From Nitrospinaceae bacterium (GTDB taxonomy: Bacteria; Nitrospinota; Nitrospinia; Nitrospinales; VA-1): a stretch of DNA of 35,175 nt. Below are positions 6,841 to 14,359 of the stretch, one piece after another (position 1 is the stretch's first letter; each line of letters begins with the position of its first letter). The translations under genes and the position numbers were made by a program. The stretch covers positions 1 to 35,175 of the forward strand of contig JAJDAV010000218.1 of NCBI GenBank assembly GCA_029261695.1, in the 5' to 3' direction. Under the pieces are notes generated by a model. That model made no database searches. It had not been told where the DNA came from and was given only the letters and a program-made list of their open reading frames with translations.

Positions 6841-7566
6841 TCAGGCGCAATTCTCTGCAAGGCTAGACAAATATTCTTCGGCTTGTTTGAAGTTGTTCGG
6901 GTCATCTATGTCGCACCAGAAAAGCCCGTCTATCGGCACTGTTTTAGCCTTCCCCTGCTTGGCCAAATTACGTACACCGCCCGAAAGTGAATCATCCCCC
7001 TCTTCTGCAGATTTTTCAATCGCCGAAAATAGCGTTGGGTCACACAAAAATACCCCCGTATCAAAGCAATTGTAGGGTTCGATTCCTTTTCCAATTTTTT
7101 GAATAAGATTTTCTTGAGTCACCACCCGTGTCACATCATCCATATCCACAAAAGGGTTTTTTAGATCCTCATCCACCGCCAACATTATTCCTTCGTTTTC
7201 GGAAGATTGTCGGATCAACAGGCGCGCTATTTCAGGGTCAAAAATATGATCGCCCATCATTAGCAGAAAAGGCTCGTTAATATGAGACTTTGCCTTAAGA
7301 ACCGAAATACCATTGGCCCGTTCCCATTCCTCATTCTCAATGATTGCAATAGGAACATTTTTAGCTAGGCTCACTTTTTCTAAATGAGCGCGGACACTAG
7401 AACCCTTGTAGCCAACAACGACATAAAAGCCATCTACCCCGGCCTCCAGACACGAATCAATCACCCTTTCAATTAGAGGGGTATTTCTCAGAGGGATCAG
7501 AGGTTTAGCTTCGGCAATAGATCTCAAACGACTGCCTTGCCCAGCTGCAATAATTAAACATTTCAT
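6841..7566 (-). CDS. Nucleotidyltransferase, probable CTP:inositol-1-phosphate cytidylyltransferase
   Basis: This 241-residue protein has a complete sugar-phosphate nucleotidyltransferase fold. It shows the loop AAGQGSRL at 7-14, K21-P22 of the KPL motif, PLIERV, and the metal-binding GDHIFDP block with D106. GDHI and the following FDTGVF block are typical of the inositol-phosphate and phosphocholine cytidylyltransferases. With an inositol-1-phosphate synthase and two CDP-alcohol phosphotransferases beside it, formation of CDP-inositol from CTP is the best reading; CDP-choline or another CDP-alcohol remains possible. It is cytosolic. It sits 92 bases downstream of the flippase-like gene on the same strand and so is likely the last gene of a three-gene operon. 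It supplies the catalytic activity that the fused domain next door appears to have lost. Confidence 0.8.
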   Translation of the reverse strand: MKCLIIAAGQGSRLRSIAEAKPLIPLRNTPLIERVIDSCLEAGVDGFYVVVGYKGSSVRAHLEKVSLAKNVPIAIIENEEWERANGISVLKAKSHINEPFLLMMGDHIFDPEIARLLIRQSSENEGIMLAVDEDLKNPFVDMDDVTRVVTQENLIQKIGKGIEPYNCFDTGVFLCDPTLFSAIEKSAEEGDDSLSGGVRNLAKQGKAKTVPIDGLFWCDIDDPNNFKQAEEYLSSLAENCA

Positions 7567-7658
7567 ACAAAAATTTAAATTAGGGGATACAGGGTAGTTA
7601 AATCACTCGCTATTGTCACATATGGAGTGAGGCTCTTCAACCCTTTGTTTTTTCGAAA

Positions 7659-8672
7659 TCAGGCAGCATCTTTTCCCATTTCCTTTTGTGCTGCCTGAGC
7701 AAGTTCTGATGGGCTAGTGGAATATTGCCACCCCAGGGAAAAACCGAGAATGAACCATACAATTTCTCGAACCCGACGCATCAACGCTGTTGCCACTCCC
7801 AAAGCTGGTTGCCCGGTAATTGCCCCCGTTGCCAGTAAAAAGGCTGCCTCTTGAGTACCGAGCGTTGCTGGAATAAAAAATGTACCCGCCCGCACCAACT
7901 CTACAAAAGTTTCCAGAATAATGGCCTCTCCTAAAGAGATAGGGTGTCCCAAAAAATATAAAATTATATAAACTTCCAAAGCCCCCAGATACCAGTTAAG
8001 AAGGTTAAGCCCTAGAGCCCCAAAGAATAATCGCCGTTTTCGAGTATAAAAATGTACCAGTCGCTCATCAAACTCCTGAAGATGACGGAGAAACTTTTCT
8101 AATTTACGTCCAAGAGCTTGTCGACTGATCCACCCTCCGGCAATAGAAGTTATTCTATATCGCTGAACAATATAAAATCCCAAAATACCCACACTAAGCA
8201 CGGCTAAACTTATTTTTGAAAATGTGTAATAATTTTCCGGGAATTCTGGAAGCAAAGAAATGAGGTAAACCCCTGATGCCATAAAAATAATCATGGAAAT
8301 CATGTGGGTGGACTCAACAAGAATGATAGAAGCAGCACCTTCTCTATAACCAATGCCATAATGCTTTTTCAAAAGGTAACCTTTTATAGGCGCGCCGCCA
8401 AAAGCACTGAAGGGCAACATTTTTCCAAATGCGGCTCCAACCATTCGCACTTTCCAAAGATTGTATACCCAGCTAAATTTTGTGCTAGGCAACGTAAACT
8501 GCCAAGCTATCGTATCAATCCAGAAAGCAATTCCATAAACCGCTAACACAAAAAATATACCCCAACCCGATGCGATCAAATTCAACCATACCAACTCGAG
8601 ATCAGTCTCCGAAAACACATAAGCCAAGAGACCCATTCCAACCAGCAAATAAATAAGTTTGATTACCTTCAC
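7659..8672 (-). CDS. Flippase-like integral membrane protein (LPG_synthase_TM / UPF0104 family)
   Basis: The 337-residue product has about eight hydrophobic helices. It shows the family blocks AFGKMLPFSAFGGAPIKGYLL and the late segment FVELVRAGTFFIPATLGTQEAAF, which are hallmarks of the transmembrane half of lysylphosphatidylglycerol synthase/flippase. There is no C-terminal aminoacyl-transfer domain, so lipid aminoacylation is not expected. Members of this family act in, or are suspected of, moving lipid-linked molecules across the inner membrane. The gene starts 18 bases after the short CDP-alcohol phosphotransferase and precedes the cytidylyltransferase. This suggests that the inositol compound made here is membrane-bound and may be flipped to the periplasmic side. 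Transport itself is inference. Confidence 0.82.
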   Translation of the reverse strand: MKVIKLIYLLVGMGLLAYVFSETDLELVWLNLIASGWGIFFVLAVYGIAFWIDTIAWQFTLPSTKFSWVYNLWKVRMVGAAFGKMLPFSAFGGAPIKGYLLKKHYGIGYREGAASIILVESTHMISMIIFMASGVYLISLLPEFPENYYTFSKISLAVLSVGILGFYIVQRYRITSIAGGWISRQALGRKLEKFLRHLQEFDERLVHFYTRKRRLFFGALGLNLLNWYLGALEVYIILYFLGHPISLGEAIILETFVELVRAGTFFIPATLGTQEAAFLLATGAITGQPALGVATALMRRVREIVWFILGFSLGWQYSTSPSELAQAAQKEMGKDAA

Positions 8673-8690
8673 TCTTTTCTAATGTCCTAT

Positions 8691-9296
8691 CTATGGATGC
8701 CAGCGGCGGGAACTACGGGTAAACTGAAGACACCAATAGGCTTGCGCTCCAATGGCCGCGGGAGGAAGAAGATACCAAAGGACCCCTCCCACACTGAGAG
8801 CTAATACGATAAAACAAAAATCGCTGCGAATAACTCGAGCATTCAAAACAAAGCGATCCATCTTAGAATCGTCATCCTTGATTGATGTTTCTTCTGCTGT
8901 CAACTGGCTGGAATGAGGTTTGGTTCTGTTTTGATAAAGCTCGAGAGCATAGTTCACACTGCCACCAAAACCAGCCGCTACTCCCGACCAAAGCCAAATT
9001 TGCTGGCCTGTTACTGAGGTGGCACCCCATCCAAGACACATAAAAAAAACTGCGTGCACTATCCAGTCTACAAATGTGTCGTAGCGCATTCCAAAAATAC
9101 TACGCATATCCTTAATCCGGGCAATTTCACCGTCACAATTATCCAGCACATAACAAATCAGAAATAAAAATGCTCCAAAGAGAATGGAAGAATAATCTCC
9201 CCGGAGACAAACAACACCTGCTGCTACACCAAATATCATTCCCAGAGTTGTTATCTGATTTGGCGTAATCGGAGTCTTCGCCAACAGCATTGTCAC
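8691..9296 (-). CDS. CDP-alcohol phosphotransferase, true start uncertain (frame open to 9395)
   Basis: The complete catalytic signature of the family is visible: D52-x2-DG-x2-AR-x8-G-x3-D73-x3-D77 (numbered from the GTG at 9296), after KTPITPNQIT. The enzyme should transfer a phospho-alcohol from a CDP-alcohol within the membrane. The GTG start lacks a ribosome site and leaves almost nothing before the TPNQIT motif. The same frame runs upstream for 33 more codons to a TAA at 9396-9398 and encodes residues that align with the pre-catalytic linker of the fused homologue nearby (FIRHLSYPVTMLL against ITRILSRPASRVL). No ATG, GTG or TTG occurs in that stretch; only near-cognate ATT (9390-9392) or ATC is available. 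The gene therefore either uses a rare start or has lost its 5' part. It heads an operon with the flippase-like gene. Confidence 0.85.
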   Translation of the reverse strand: MTMLLAKTPITPNQITTLGMIFGVAAGVVCLRGDYSSILFGAFLFLICYVLDNCDGEIARIKDMRSIFGMRYDTFVDWIVHAVFFMCLGWGATSVTGQQIWLWSGVAAGFGGSVNYALELYQNRTKPHSSQLTAEETSIKDDDSKMDRFVLNARVIRSDFCFIVLALSVGGVLWYLLPPAAIGAQAYWCLQFTRSSRRWHP

Positions 9297-9556
9297 AGGA
9301 TAAGATAAATGCCTGATAAAAGGCTGAAGTTTCCTGGGAGGCTCTAGCTGCTCTCCTGCTTCCGTCTTAAATGTTGGGTCTGTAGTATTAATTTTTTACT
9401 GGGCCGGATAAATTGGGGGAGGAACGGGTTCTTTACTATTTATTTAAACAACTAACACTACAAACCTTACTTGGGCACCACGTTGAATGCAATAAAATTT
9501 ATTGGAATTAAACACCCAGACACTTGATTTTATTGGGCACTGACCCTTGAAATTGC

Positions 9557-9562
9557 TACAAT
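9557..9562 (+). promoter_or_regulatory. Candidate -10 element of the radical SAM gene, possibly leaderless
   Basis: TACAAT ends six bases before the ATG at 9569, so a normal start site would fall on or next to the A of the ATG. No Shine-Dalgarno sequence is present, which fits a leaderless message. A weak TTGGGC -35 lies 18 bases upstream at 9533-9538; the octamer TTGGGCAC covering it also occurs at 9471-9478. Confidence 0.35.
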
Positions 9563-9568
9563 CACTTC

Positions 9569-11395
9569 ATGCCATTGAAAATTGCACTCATAAATATGCC
9601 CTTTGGGTTTCATATATATCCTTCCATTCAGCTAGGCACCCTTTCGACCTTGCTGAAATCCAAAGGCTGTGAAGTCAAAAGTCATTACTTAAATCTGCAT
9701 TTCGCCCACCAGCTTGGACTGCCCATATACAACCAACTGTGCGAAAAAAGATTTCTGGTTGGAGAATGGCTGTTTTCACACATCTTGTATGGAGAAAACC
9801 CAAAAAATTTAGACTACCCAAAAAACTTTGCTCCTCATATTGAAGACGTATGTCGATCCATTGAGCGACCCTTGGATTATTTGCTCGATGTAAAAACTAA
9901 AATGGTTCCCGAGTTTCTTGAATGGTGCCGAGATGCAGGAAACTGGGGGGAGTTCGATGTGGTGGGGTTTTCCTCAACCTTCAACCAAAATGTAGCCAGC
10001 TTGACACTGGCAAAAATGATCAAAGAAAAGTTTCCGCATCTAAAAATACTTTTTGGCGGCTCTAATTTCGAATCAGAAATGGGACTCGAATATTTCCGAG
10101 TTTCACCTTGGATTGATTACGTGGTCCCGGGTGAGGCAGAAGATATTCTGCCAAACTTAATACAGTACATGGAAGAAGGTGGCCCCGTCCCCAAAGGCGT
10201 AGTACATCGATGCGAAGGTGAAGTTATTTACGAAGAACCCGAGGCAATGTTTGGCAACTTCACCGAATATGCAGCGCCTGATTATCAAGACTTTTTTGAT
10301 CAGTTGGCGGAAATCGACCCTCAATCTTCACTTTTGGAAAACCCGGTCATCCTGTACGAAACAGCTAGAGGATGCTGGTGGGGAGAGAAACATCACTGCA
10401 CCTTTTGTGGTTTGAACGCCAGCACCATGAAATTCCGGTCAAAGCCTATGGAACAGGTTCATGCAGACCTGGCAGAGCTCTCTCAAAAACACGATTCTTT
10501 TCGGTTTAGATTGGTCGATAATATTTTAGAGATGAAATACATCGATGGAGTTTTTGGTGATCTTGCAGAGAAAAATTTTGATCTGCAATTTTTTATTGAA
10601 GTAAAAAGCAATCTCACCAAAAAACAAATAAAGACTCTGGCTCACGGGGGCGCAAAAGTTATTCAGCCTGGAATAGAAAGCTTCAGCATGAATCAGCTTC
10701 AGGAAATGGATAAAGGGGTTCGACCTCTACAAAATATCCTATGCATGAAATGGTCCATGTATTACGGAATTGAAGTGAACTGGAATATTCTTATTGGGTT
10801 TCCTGGTGAAACAAATGAAGACTACAGACAACAAATCGATTTAATAAAACTTTTATTCCATCTACCTCCCCCAGAATGCGTCGGGGATTTATGGCTCGAA
10901 AGGTTTAGCCCTTATTTTATGAGACCAGAAGAGTATGGCGTAACTATCACCGCGCCGGGCGAAGCCTATCCTTATGTTTACGATGATCCTCAAATCGATC
11001 ATTTCAAAATCGCTTACGATTTTGAATTTGAAACTTCAACCCAAATTGATCCAAATCTTAAACAAGAACTATATGACATCGCCGCAGAATGGAAAAGGCG
11101 GCATCAATCCGAACAATTGCCTTTCATGATATTCACCAAGTCTATGGACTTTGTAAAAGTTTACGATGATAGGTCTTTGCAGTCTACGCAAGTTCGCCTA
11201 GAAGGGGCTGCGGCCAAAACATTCTTATTTTGCAATGAAGCACCCAAGACCATTGAGCAAATCAAAAAGCATTTAAACGGCAACAAAGATGAATCTGCTG
11301 AAGAAGCGATTCGATTCCTTGAAGAAAAAGGCCTCATATATGGTGAGCGTGGAAAATATTTAAACCTCGCCCTGCCCCACAACCCCAATCTTTAA
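9569..11395 (+). CDS. Cobalamin-binding radical SAM enzyme, RiPP maturation radical SAM protein 1 type
   Basis: Residues about 1-210 form a B12-binding-like domain (KIALINMPFG start, DVVGFSSTFNQN, FGGSNFESEMGLE, GEAEDILP). The radical SAM domain follows with its cluster ligands in a CX7CX2C arrangement: C269, C277 and C280 in GCWWGEKHHCTFCGLN. VDNILEMKY and IQPGIESF come next. These blocks match the RiPP-maturation radical SAM protein 1 family closely; related enzymes C-methylate or otherwise modify ribosomal peptides. Residues about 545-608 look like a small winged-helix or peptide-binding tail. The enzyme is 608 residues, cytosolic and apparently intact. A split-barrel flavoprotein follows after 10 bases. 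No precursor peptide, peptidase or exporter is recognisable nearby, so the substrate is unknown; an action on the adjacent inositol pathway is a remote alternative. Confidence 0.88.
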   Translation: MPLKIALINMPFGFHIYPSIQLGTLSTLLKSKGCEVKSHYLNLHFAHQLGLPIYNQLCEKRFLVGEWLFSHILYGENPKNLDYPKNFAPHIEDVCRSIERPLDYLLDVKTKMVPEFLEWCRDAGNWGEFDVVGFSSTFNQNVASLTLAKMIKEKFPHLKILFGGSNFESEMGLEYFRVSPWIDYVVPGEAEDILPNLIQYMEEGGPVPKGVVHRCEGEVIYEEPEAMFGNFTEYAAPDYQDFFDQLAEIDPQSSLLENPVILYETARGCWWGEKHHCTFCGLNASTMKFRSKPMEQVHADLAELSQKHDSFRFRLVDNILEMKYIDGVFGDLAEKNFDLQFFIEVKSNLTKKQIKTLAHGGAKVIQPGIESFSMNQLQEMDKGVRPLQNILCMKWSMYYGIEVNWNILIGFPGETNEDYRQQIDLIKLLFHLPPPECVGDLWLERFSPYFMRPEEYGVTITAPGEAYPYVYDDPQIDHFKIAYDFEFETSTQIDPNLKQELYDIAAEWKRRHQSEQLPFMIFTKSMDFVKVYDDRSLQSTQVRLEGAAAKTFLFCNEAPKTIEQIKKHLNGNKDESAEEAIRFLEEKGLIYGERGKYLNLALPHNPNL

Positions 11396-11405
11396 TTTAC
11401 AATTT

Positions 11406-12011
11406 ATGAACAAGCCAGGATCAAAAGGCGAGCGGAAGCTACAAAAGAAATACAATTCGGAAAAAAGTGCCAGCTCGTTTTATAAAGCACAAATGTTGGA
11501 TTATTTAAATCCTGAAATGCAGAAATTTATTTCAGACCAGGAAATGGTATTCCTTTCAACTGCAGATGCAAAGGGCGAATGCGATGCATCCTTTCGCGCC
11601 GGACCAAAAAGTTTTGTGAAGGTGCTGGATAATAAAACATTAGTGTTTCCTGAGTTTAAAGGGAATGGCGTCATGGCCAGCCTGGGAAATATTTCAGAAA
11701 ATCCACAAATTGGATTGATGTTTATAGACTTTTATCGTTCCTCCATTGGACTCCACGTAAACGGCAACGCAGAAATAATTACCGAAAAAGAAGCAAGTAA
11801 ACTTGTCAATCCAATAGACAAGGCTAAGGCGGAAAAAGACGGACAGCACAAAACTAAATTATGGATTAAGGTGAATGTAGAAGAAGCCTTTATCCACTGT
11901 TCCAAGCATATTCCTAAACTAAAAAAACAGGATAAGGTCATCCAGTGGGGAACCGATGACGAAAAGTTAAAGGGTGGAGATTTTTTTAATACGAAGGGAT
12001 GCAAATCCTAA
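11406..12011 (+). CDS. Pyridoxamine 5'-phosphate oxidase-family FMN split-barrel protein
   Basis: The 201-residue product has the split-barrel pattern MVFLSTADAKGECDASFRAG near residues 46-65. It continues with FPEFKGNGVMASLGNI, NPQIGLMFIDF and the C-terminal HCSKHIPKL, typical of a PPOX-class group of FMN- or F420-binding oxidoreductases. It lacks the features of true PdxH and is more likely a general flavin-dependent reductase or oxidase. The first 35 residues are basic and polar. The gene starts ten bases after the radical SAM stop, so it is very probably cotranscribed and may act on the same substrate, perhaps as a redox tailoring enzyme. No clear ribosome site precedes the ATG; translational coupling is likely. 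The reaction is not predictable from sequence. Confidence 0.82.
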   Translation: MNKPGSKGERKLQKKYNSEKSASSFYKAQMLDYLNPEMQKFISDQEMVFLSTADAKGECDASFRAGPKSFVKVLDNKTLVFPEFKGNGVMASLGNISENPQIGLMFIDFYRSSIGLHVNGNAEIITEKEASKLVNPIDKAKAEKDGQHKTKLWIKVNVEEAFIHCSKHIPKLKKQDKVIQWGTDDEKLKGGDFFNTKGCKS

Positions 12012-12116
12012 TTTCAAAGTAAACCCACTCCAGCAAATACTTTACATTTTATTTAAACTTGGGAAAATCTGACACAACAGAAATGAATACAGAGTTCTTT
12101 CTTGGCAGGAGAAGTT

Positions 12117-12671
12117 TTACTTTTTTTTAGATTCTTTTTCTTTCTTGGCCTTGGCTTTTTTTTCTTTTAATTTTTTTGCTGCAGCTCGACGGTCTTCTTC
12201 CGTTCGTCGGTCAGTGCTTTTCCGGCGATTTCCCCAGAGTCTCGCCTTGTCTTTAAACCTTCTTTCCTTTTCTCTTCTTCCACTGACATCTCTCTTAACA
12301 ATTTCTTTACAAGTGTACTCACGATCTGTTTTCCATCTTATCTGAATATATGTGGGAAATTTGGTTTCTTTATCTATATACGCAGACTCAACATCAACGG
12401 CACTAAGATTGGTGACAAAACTAAGATTCGCACCACGAAGATTTGCATCTCTCAGGAAGGCCCCTTGCATATTTGCATTACTTAAATCTGCACCTTGTAA
12501 ATCCGCCTCTCTAAAATCTGCCTCTGTGAGATTGGCTTCGCTCAAGTTGGCTTCAACAAGGGTGGCGCCTTTAAAATCAGCAAAACGAAGGTTTTTGCCC
12601 TTCATATCAGCCTTACTCAGGTCTTTCTTGGAAAACTTCAAATTTTCGGAAGAGGCTTTATCTTTTGTCAT
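12117..12671 (-). CDS. Pentapeptide-repeat protein with a long basic tail (copy A)
   Basis: Residues about 20-90 are pentapeptide repeats of the A[DN]Lxx type (ADFKGATLVEANLSEANLTE and onward), about 14 repeats, which fold as a right-handed beta helix. After the repeats comes VESAYIDKETKFPTYIQIRWK, which is also present in modified form in the second pentapeptide protein at 14360-15070. The last 55 residues are extremely rich in K, R and E, ending KEKESKKK. It has no signal peptide or membrane segment. The function of such proteins is mostly unknown; some bind gyrase as DNA mimics, but this one is short and has a basic tail. It follows the gene at 12704-13198 by 32 bases on the same strand. 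The repeat call is secure, the role unknown. Confidence 0.88.
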   Translation of the reverse strand: MTKDKASSENLKFSKKDLSKADMKGKNLRFADFKGATLVEANLSEANLTEADFREADLQGADLSNANMQGAFLRDANLRGANLSFVTNLSAVDVESAYIDKETKFPTYIQIRWKTDREYTCKEIVKRDVSGRREKERRFKDKARLWGNRRKSTDRRTEEDRRAAAKKLKEKKAKAKKEKESKKK

Positions 12672-12703
12672 TTTCGCACCCAGTAATTCGAGGAATTATC
12701 ATT

Positions 12704-13198
12704 CTAATCTCTACCGCCCAGCTCAGGAAAGGCCCACTCCTTTACAAGAACTGGTGGATTGGACGGATTTTCATAACCTTCTGCAATTAACGAACGGGTC
12801 TCGGCATCGAAACTAATCACCACCTGCATTCCTTTCTCCGTATCTGGCTCATGAGGAACCAATAAAAGACCGGCCGGAATAAACGGCATTCCTGCTTTTC
12901 GAACCATTTTTTCTTCTTCAGGGCTGAACTCTAACCCACCTTCATAAGGTGGCCATTCTGCTGCCCCCATGGGGGAAAACAACCACTCAAGGAATTGCTC
13001 CGGAGTTCCTCCGGGATAAGTCGCCAAGAAGCTAGAGCGTTGCAACTGACGCTGCGCTGACATATATCTTACAACGGCAATGCCTTTTCTAAGTTCAACA
13101 TTATCTTTTGGGCTGGAGTCATAAAAGAAAAATGGCAGCATAAGAATGAAACCGATTGCCAGCCAAATATATATTTTATTGGCTTGCTCATTTCCCAC
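12704..13198 (-). CDS. Membrane-anchored protein of unknown function
   Basis: About 164 residues with a single N-terminal hydrophobic helix (IYIWLAIGFILMLPFFFY) and a soluble, probably periplasmic remainder. The latter includes AVVRYMSAQRQLQRSSFLATYPGG, SPEEEKMVRKAGMPFIPAGLLLVP and a short beta-rich end. I recognise no family. GTG (13207), ATG (13204) and GTG (13198) are all in frame; I chose 13198 because AGAGG then lies eight bases ahead, while it is too close to the ATG. It is the first gene of a pair with pentapeptide protein A and diverges from the CobW-type GTPase across about 180 bases. It may be a dedicated partner of the pentapeptide protein, but that rests only on position. Confidence 0.7.
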   Translation of the reverse strand: MGNEQANKIYIWLAIGFILMLPFFFYDSSPKDNVELRKGIAVVRYMSAQRQLQRSSFLATYPGGTPEQFLEWLFSPMGAAEWPPYEGGLEFSPEEEKMVRKAGMPFIPAGLLLVPHEPDTEKGMQVVISFDAETRSLIAEGYENPSNPPVLVKEWAFPELGGRD

Positions 13199-13310
13199 GC
13201 TCATCACCTCTCAAAGTTTATTTTTCCAAATTCCTCTTTTTTATATGCAAAAATAAAATTGCACTCCCAAAGGCGCTCTCAAAATCTCTTAAGAATACGT
13301 CATATTTATT

Positions 13311-13338
13311 TTAACAAAATTTTTTACAGTATTATAAT
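13311..13338 (+). promoter_or_regulatory. Sigma-70-type promoter of the CobW-family operon
   Basis: TTAACA (13311-13316) and a perfect TATAAT (13333-13338) are separated by 16 bases. Transcription would start near 13345, leaving a leader of about 33 bases. No obvious zinc-repressor palindrome overlaps it. Confidence 0.65.
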
Positions 13339-13377
13339 AAGATCCCTTTAGCAGAAATTTTTCAGAACGCATATCTC

Positions 13378-14337
13378 ATGAATAATAACAAAAAAGAATT
13401 GCCCGTAACCCTGCTGTCTGGGTTTCTTGGTTCTGGAAAAACAACACTCCTCAATTATATTTTAAAACAAAACCACGGCAAACGAATCGCCGTAATCGAA
13501 AACGAATTCGGAGAAATAGGCCTCGACTCTGAGTTCGTTATTGGTGCCGATGAAGACATCTTTGAAATGAACAATGGCTGCATTTGTTGCTCCATACGTG
13601 GTGACTTGATTGAAACATTAAACAGATTGCTTGAAAGGGAACAAGAATTTGATGCGATTATTATCGAAAGCACAGGGCTTGCCAGCTCAGGCCCACTGGC
13701 CCAAGCCTTTCTTGTTGAAGACGAACTTTCACATTCTTTAAAACTGGATGGCATCATTACTCTCGTAGACTCAAAACATATATGGAAAAATCTAAATGAA
13801 ACGGTAGTCACGTGGGAGCAAATCGCTTTCTCCAATGTCATCTTGCTTAACAAAACTGATTTGGTCTCCCTTGATGAACTGGTAAACCTTGAAAAAAAGG
13901 TTCGACAGATAAACCCGGCAGCAAAAATTTACCACACTAACCATGCGGAGATAGATTTAGACCAAGTCCTTAATATCGGGGGGTTCGATATTAATAATGT
14001 TCTGGATGAAAATTCATTTTCTACCCACCATCATGATACTGGCAACGGAATTTCATCTGTCTCTCTAACCTTCCCCGAATTTGTTGATCCCGGCCAATTG
14101 AACCACTGGCTACAAATGCTTTTTTTAATGGAAGGGATGGATGTGTTTCGCAGCAAAGGAATTCTCAATGTGAAAGACTCTGCCAATCGTTACATATTCC
14201 AATCTGTCTATATGATGTTCGAGGGGCGTTTTGATAAACCTTGGGGAGAAGACAAGCCCGAAAATAAAATGGTCTTTATCGGGCAAAACCTGGATGCAAA
14301 AAGACTTGAAGAAAGTCTGAAAAACTCCATAACCTAG
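13378..14337 (+). CDS. CobW/COG0523-family GTPase (probable metallochaperone)
   Basis: The 319-residue G3E GTPase has the Walker A loop GFLGSGKTT (15-23), the ENEFGE block (41-46), the metal-binding CxCC motif at C68-C70-C71, ESTG and the guanine-specificity motif NKTD. A histidine-containing linker (STHHHD) precedes a CobW C-terminal domain from about residue 225. Family members deliver metals, often zinc, to client enzymes using GTP hydrolysis; the CxCC site binds the metal. Which metal and client apply here cannot be told. It has its own consensus-like promoter and is followed after 22 bases by a pentapeptide-repeat gene, so the two are likely cotranscribed. No cobalamin-synthesis gene is near, which argues against a role in B12 synthesis. 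Confidence 0.92.
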   Translation: MNNNKKELPVTLLSGFLGSGKTTLLNYILKQNHGKRIAVIENEFGEIGLDSEFVIGADEDIFEMNNGCICCSIRGDLIETLNRLLEREQEFDAIIIESTGLASSGPLAQAFLVEDELSHSLKLDGIITLVDSKHIWKNLNETVVTWEQIAFSNVILLNKTDLVSLDELVNLEKKVRQINPAAKIYHTNHAEIDLDQVLNIGGFDINNVLDENSFSTHHHDTGNGISSVSLTFPEFVDPGQLNHWLQMLFLMEGMDVFRSKGILNVKDSANRYIFQSVYMMFEGRFDKPWGEDKPENKMVFIGQNLDAKRLEESLKNSIT

Positions 14338-14359
14338 AACGTCAAAAAACCATTAACTT

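Noticed and set aside
9413-9511. A 32-codon frame from a TTG upstream of the radical SAM gene, considered as a RiPP precursor
   Set aside because: It has no ribosome site, no leader-like or repetitive core sequence, and overlaps the predicted promoter region; nothing supports translation.
13311-13338. Zinc-uptake-regulator (Zur) site at the CobW-family promoter
   Set aside because: The AT-rich sequence around the -10 has no convincing palindrome of the Zur type.
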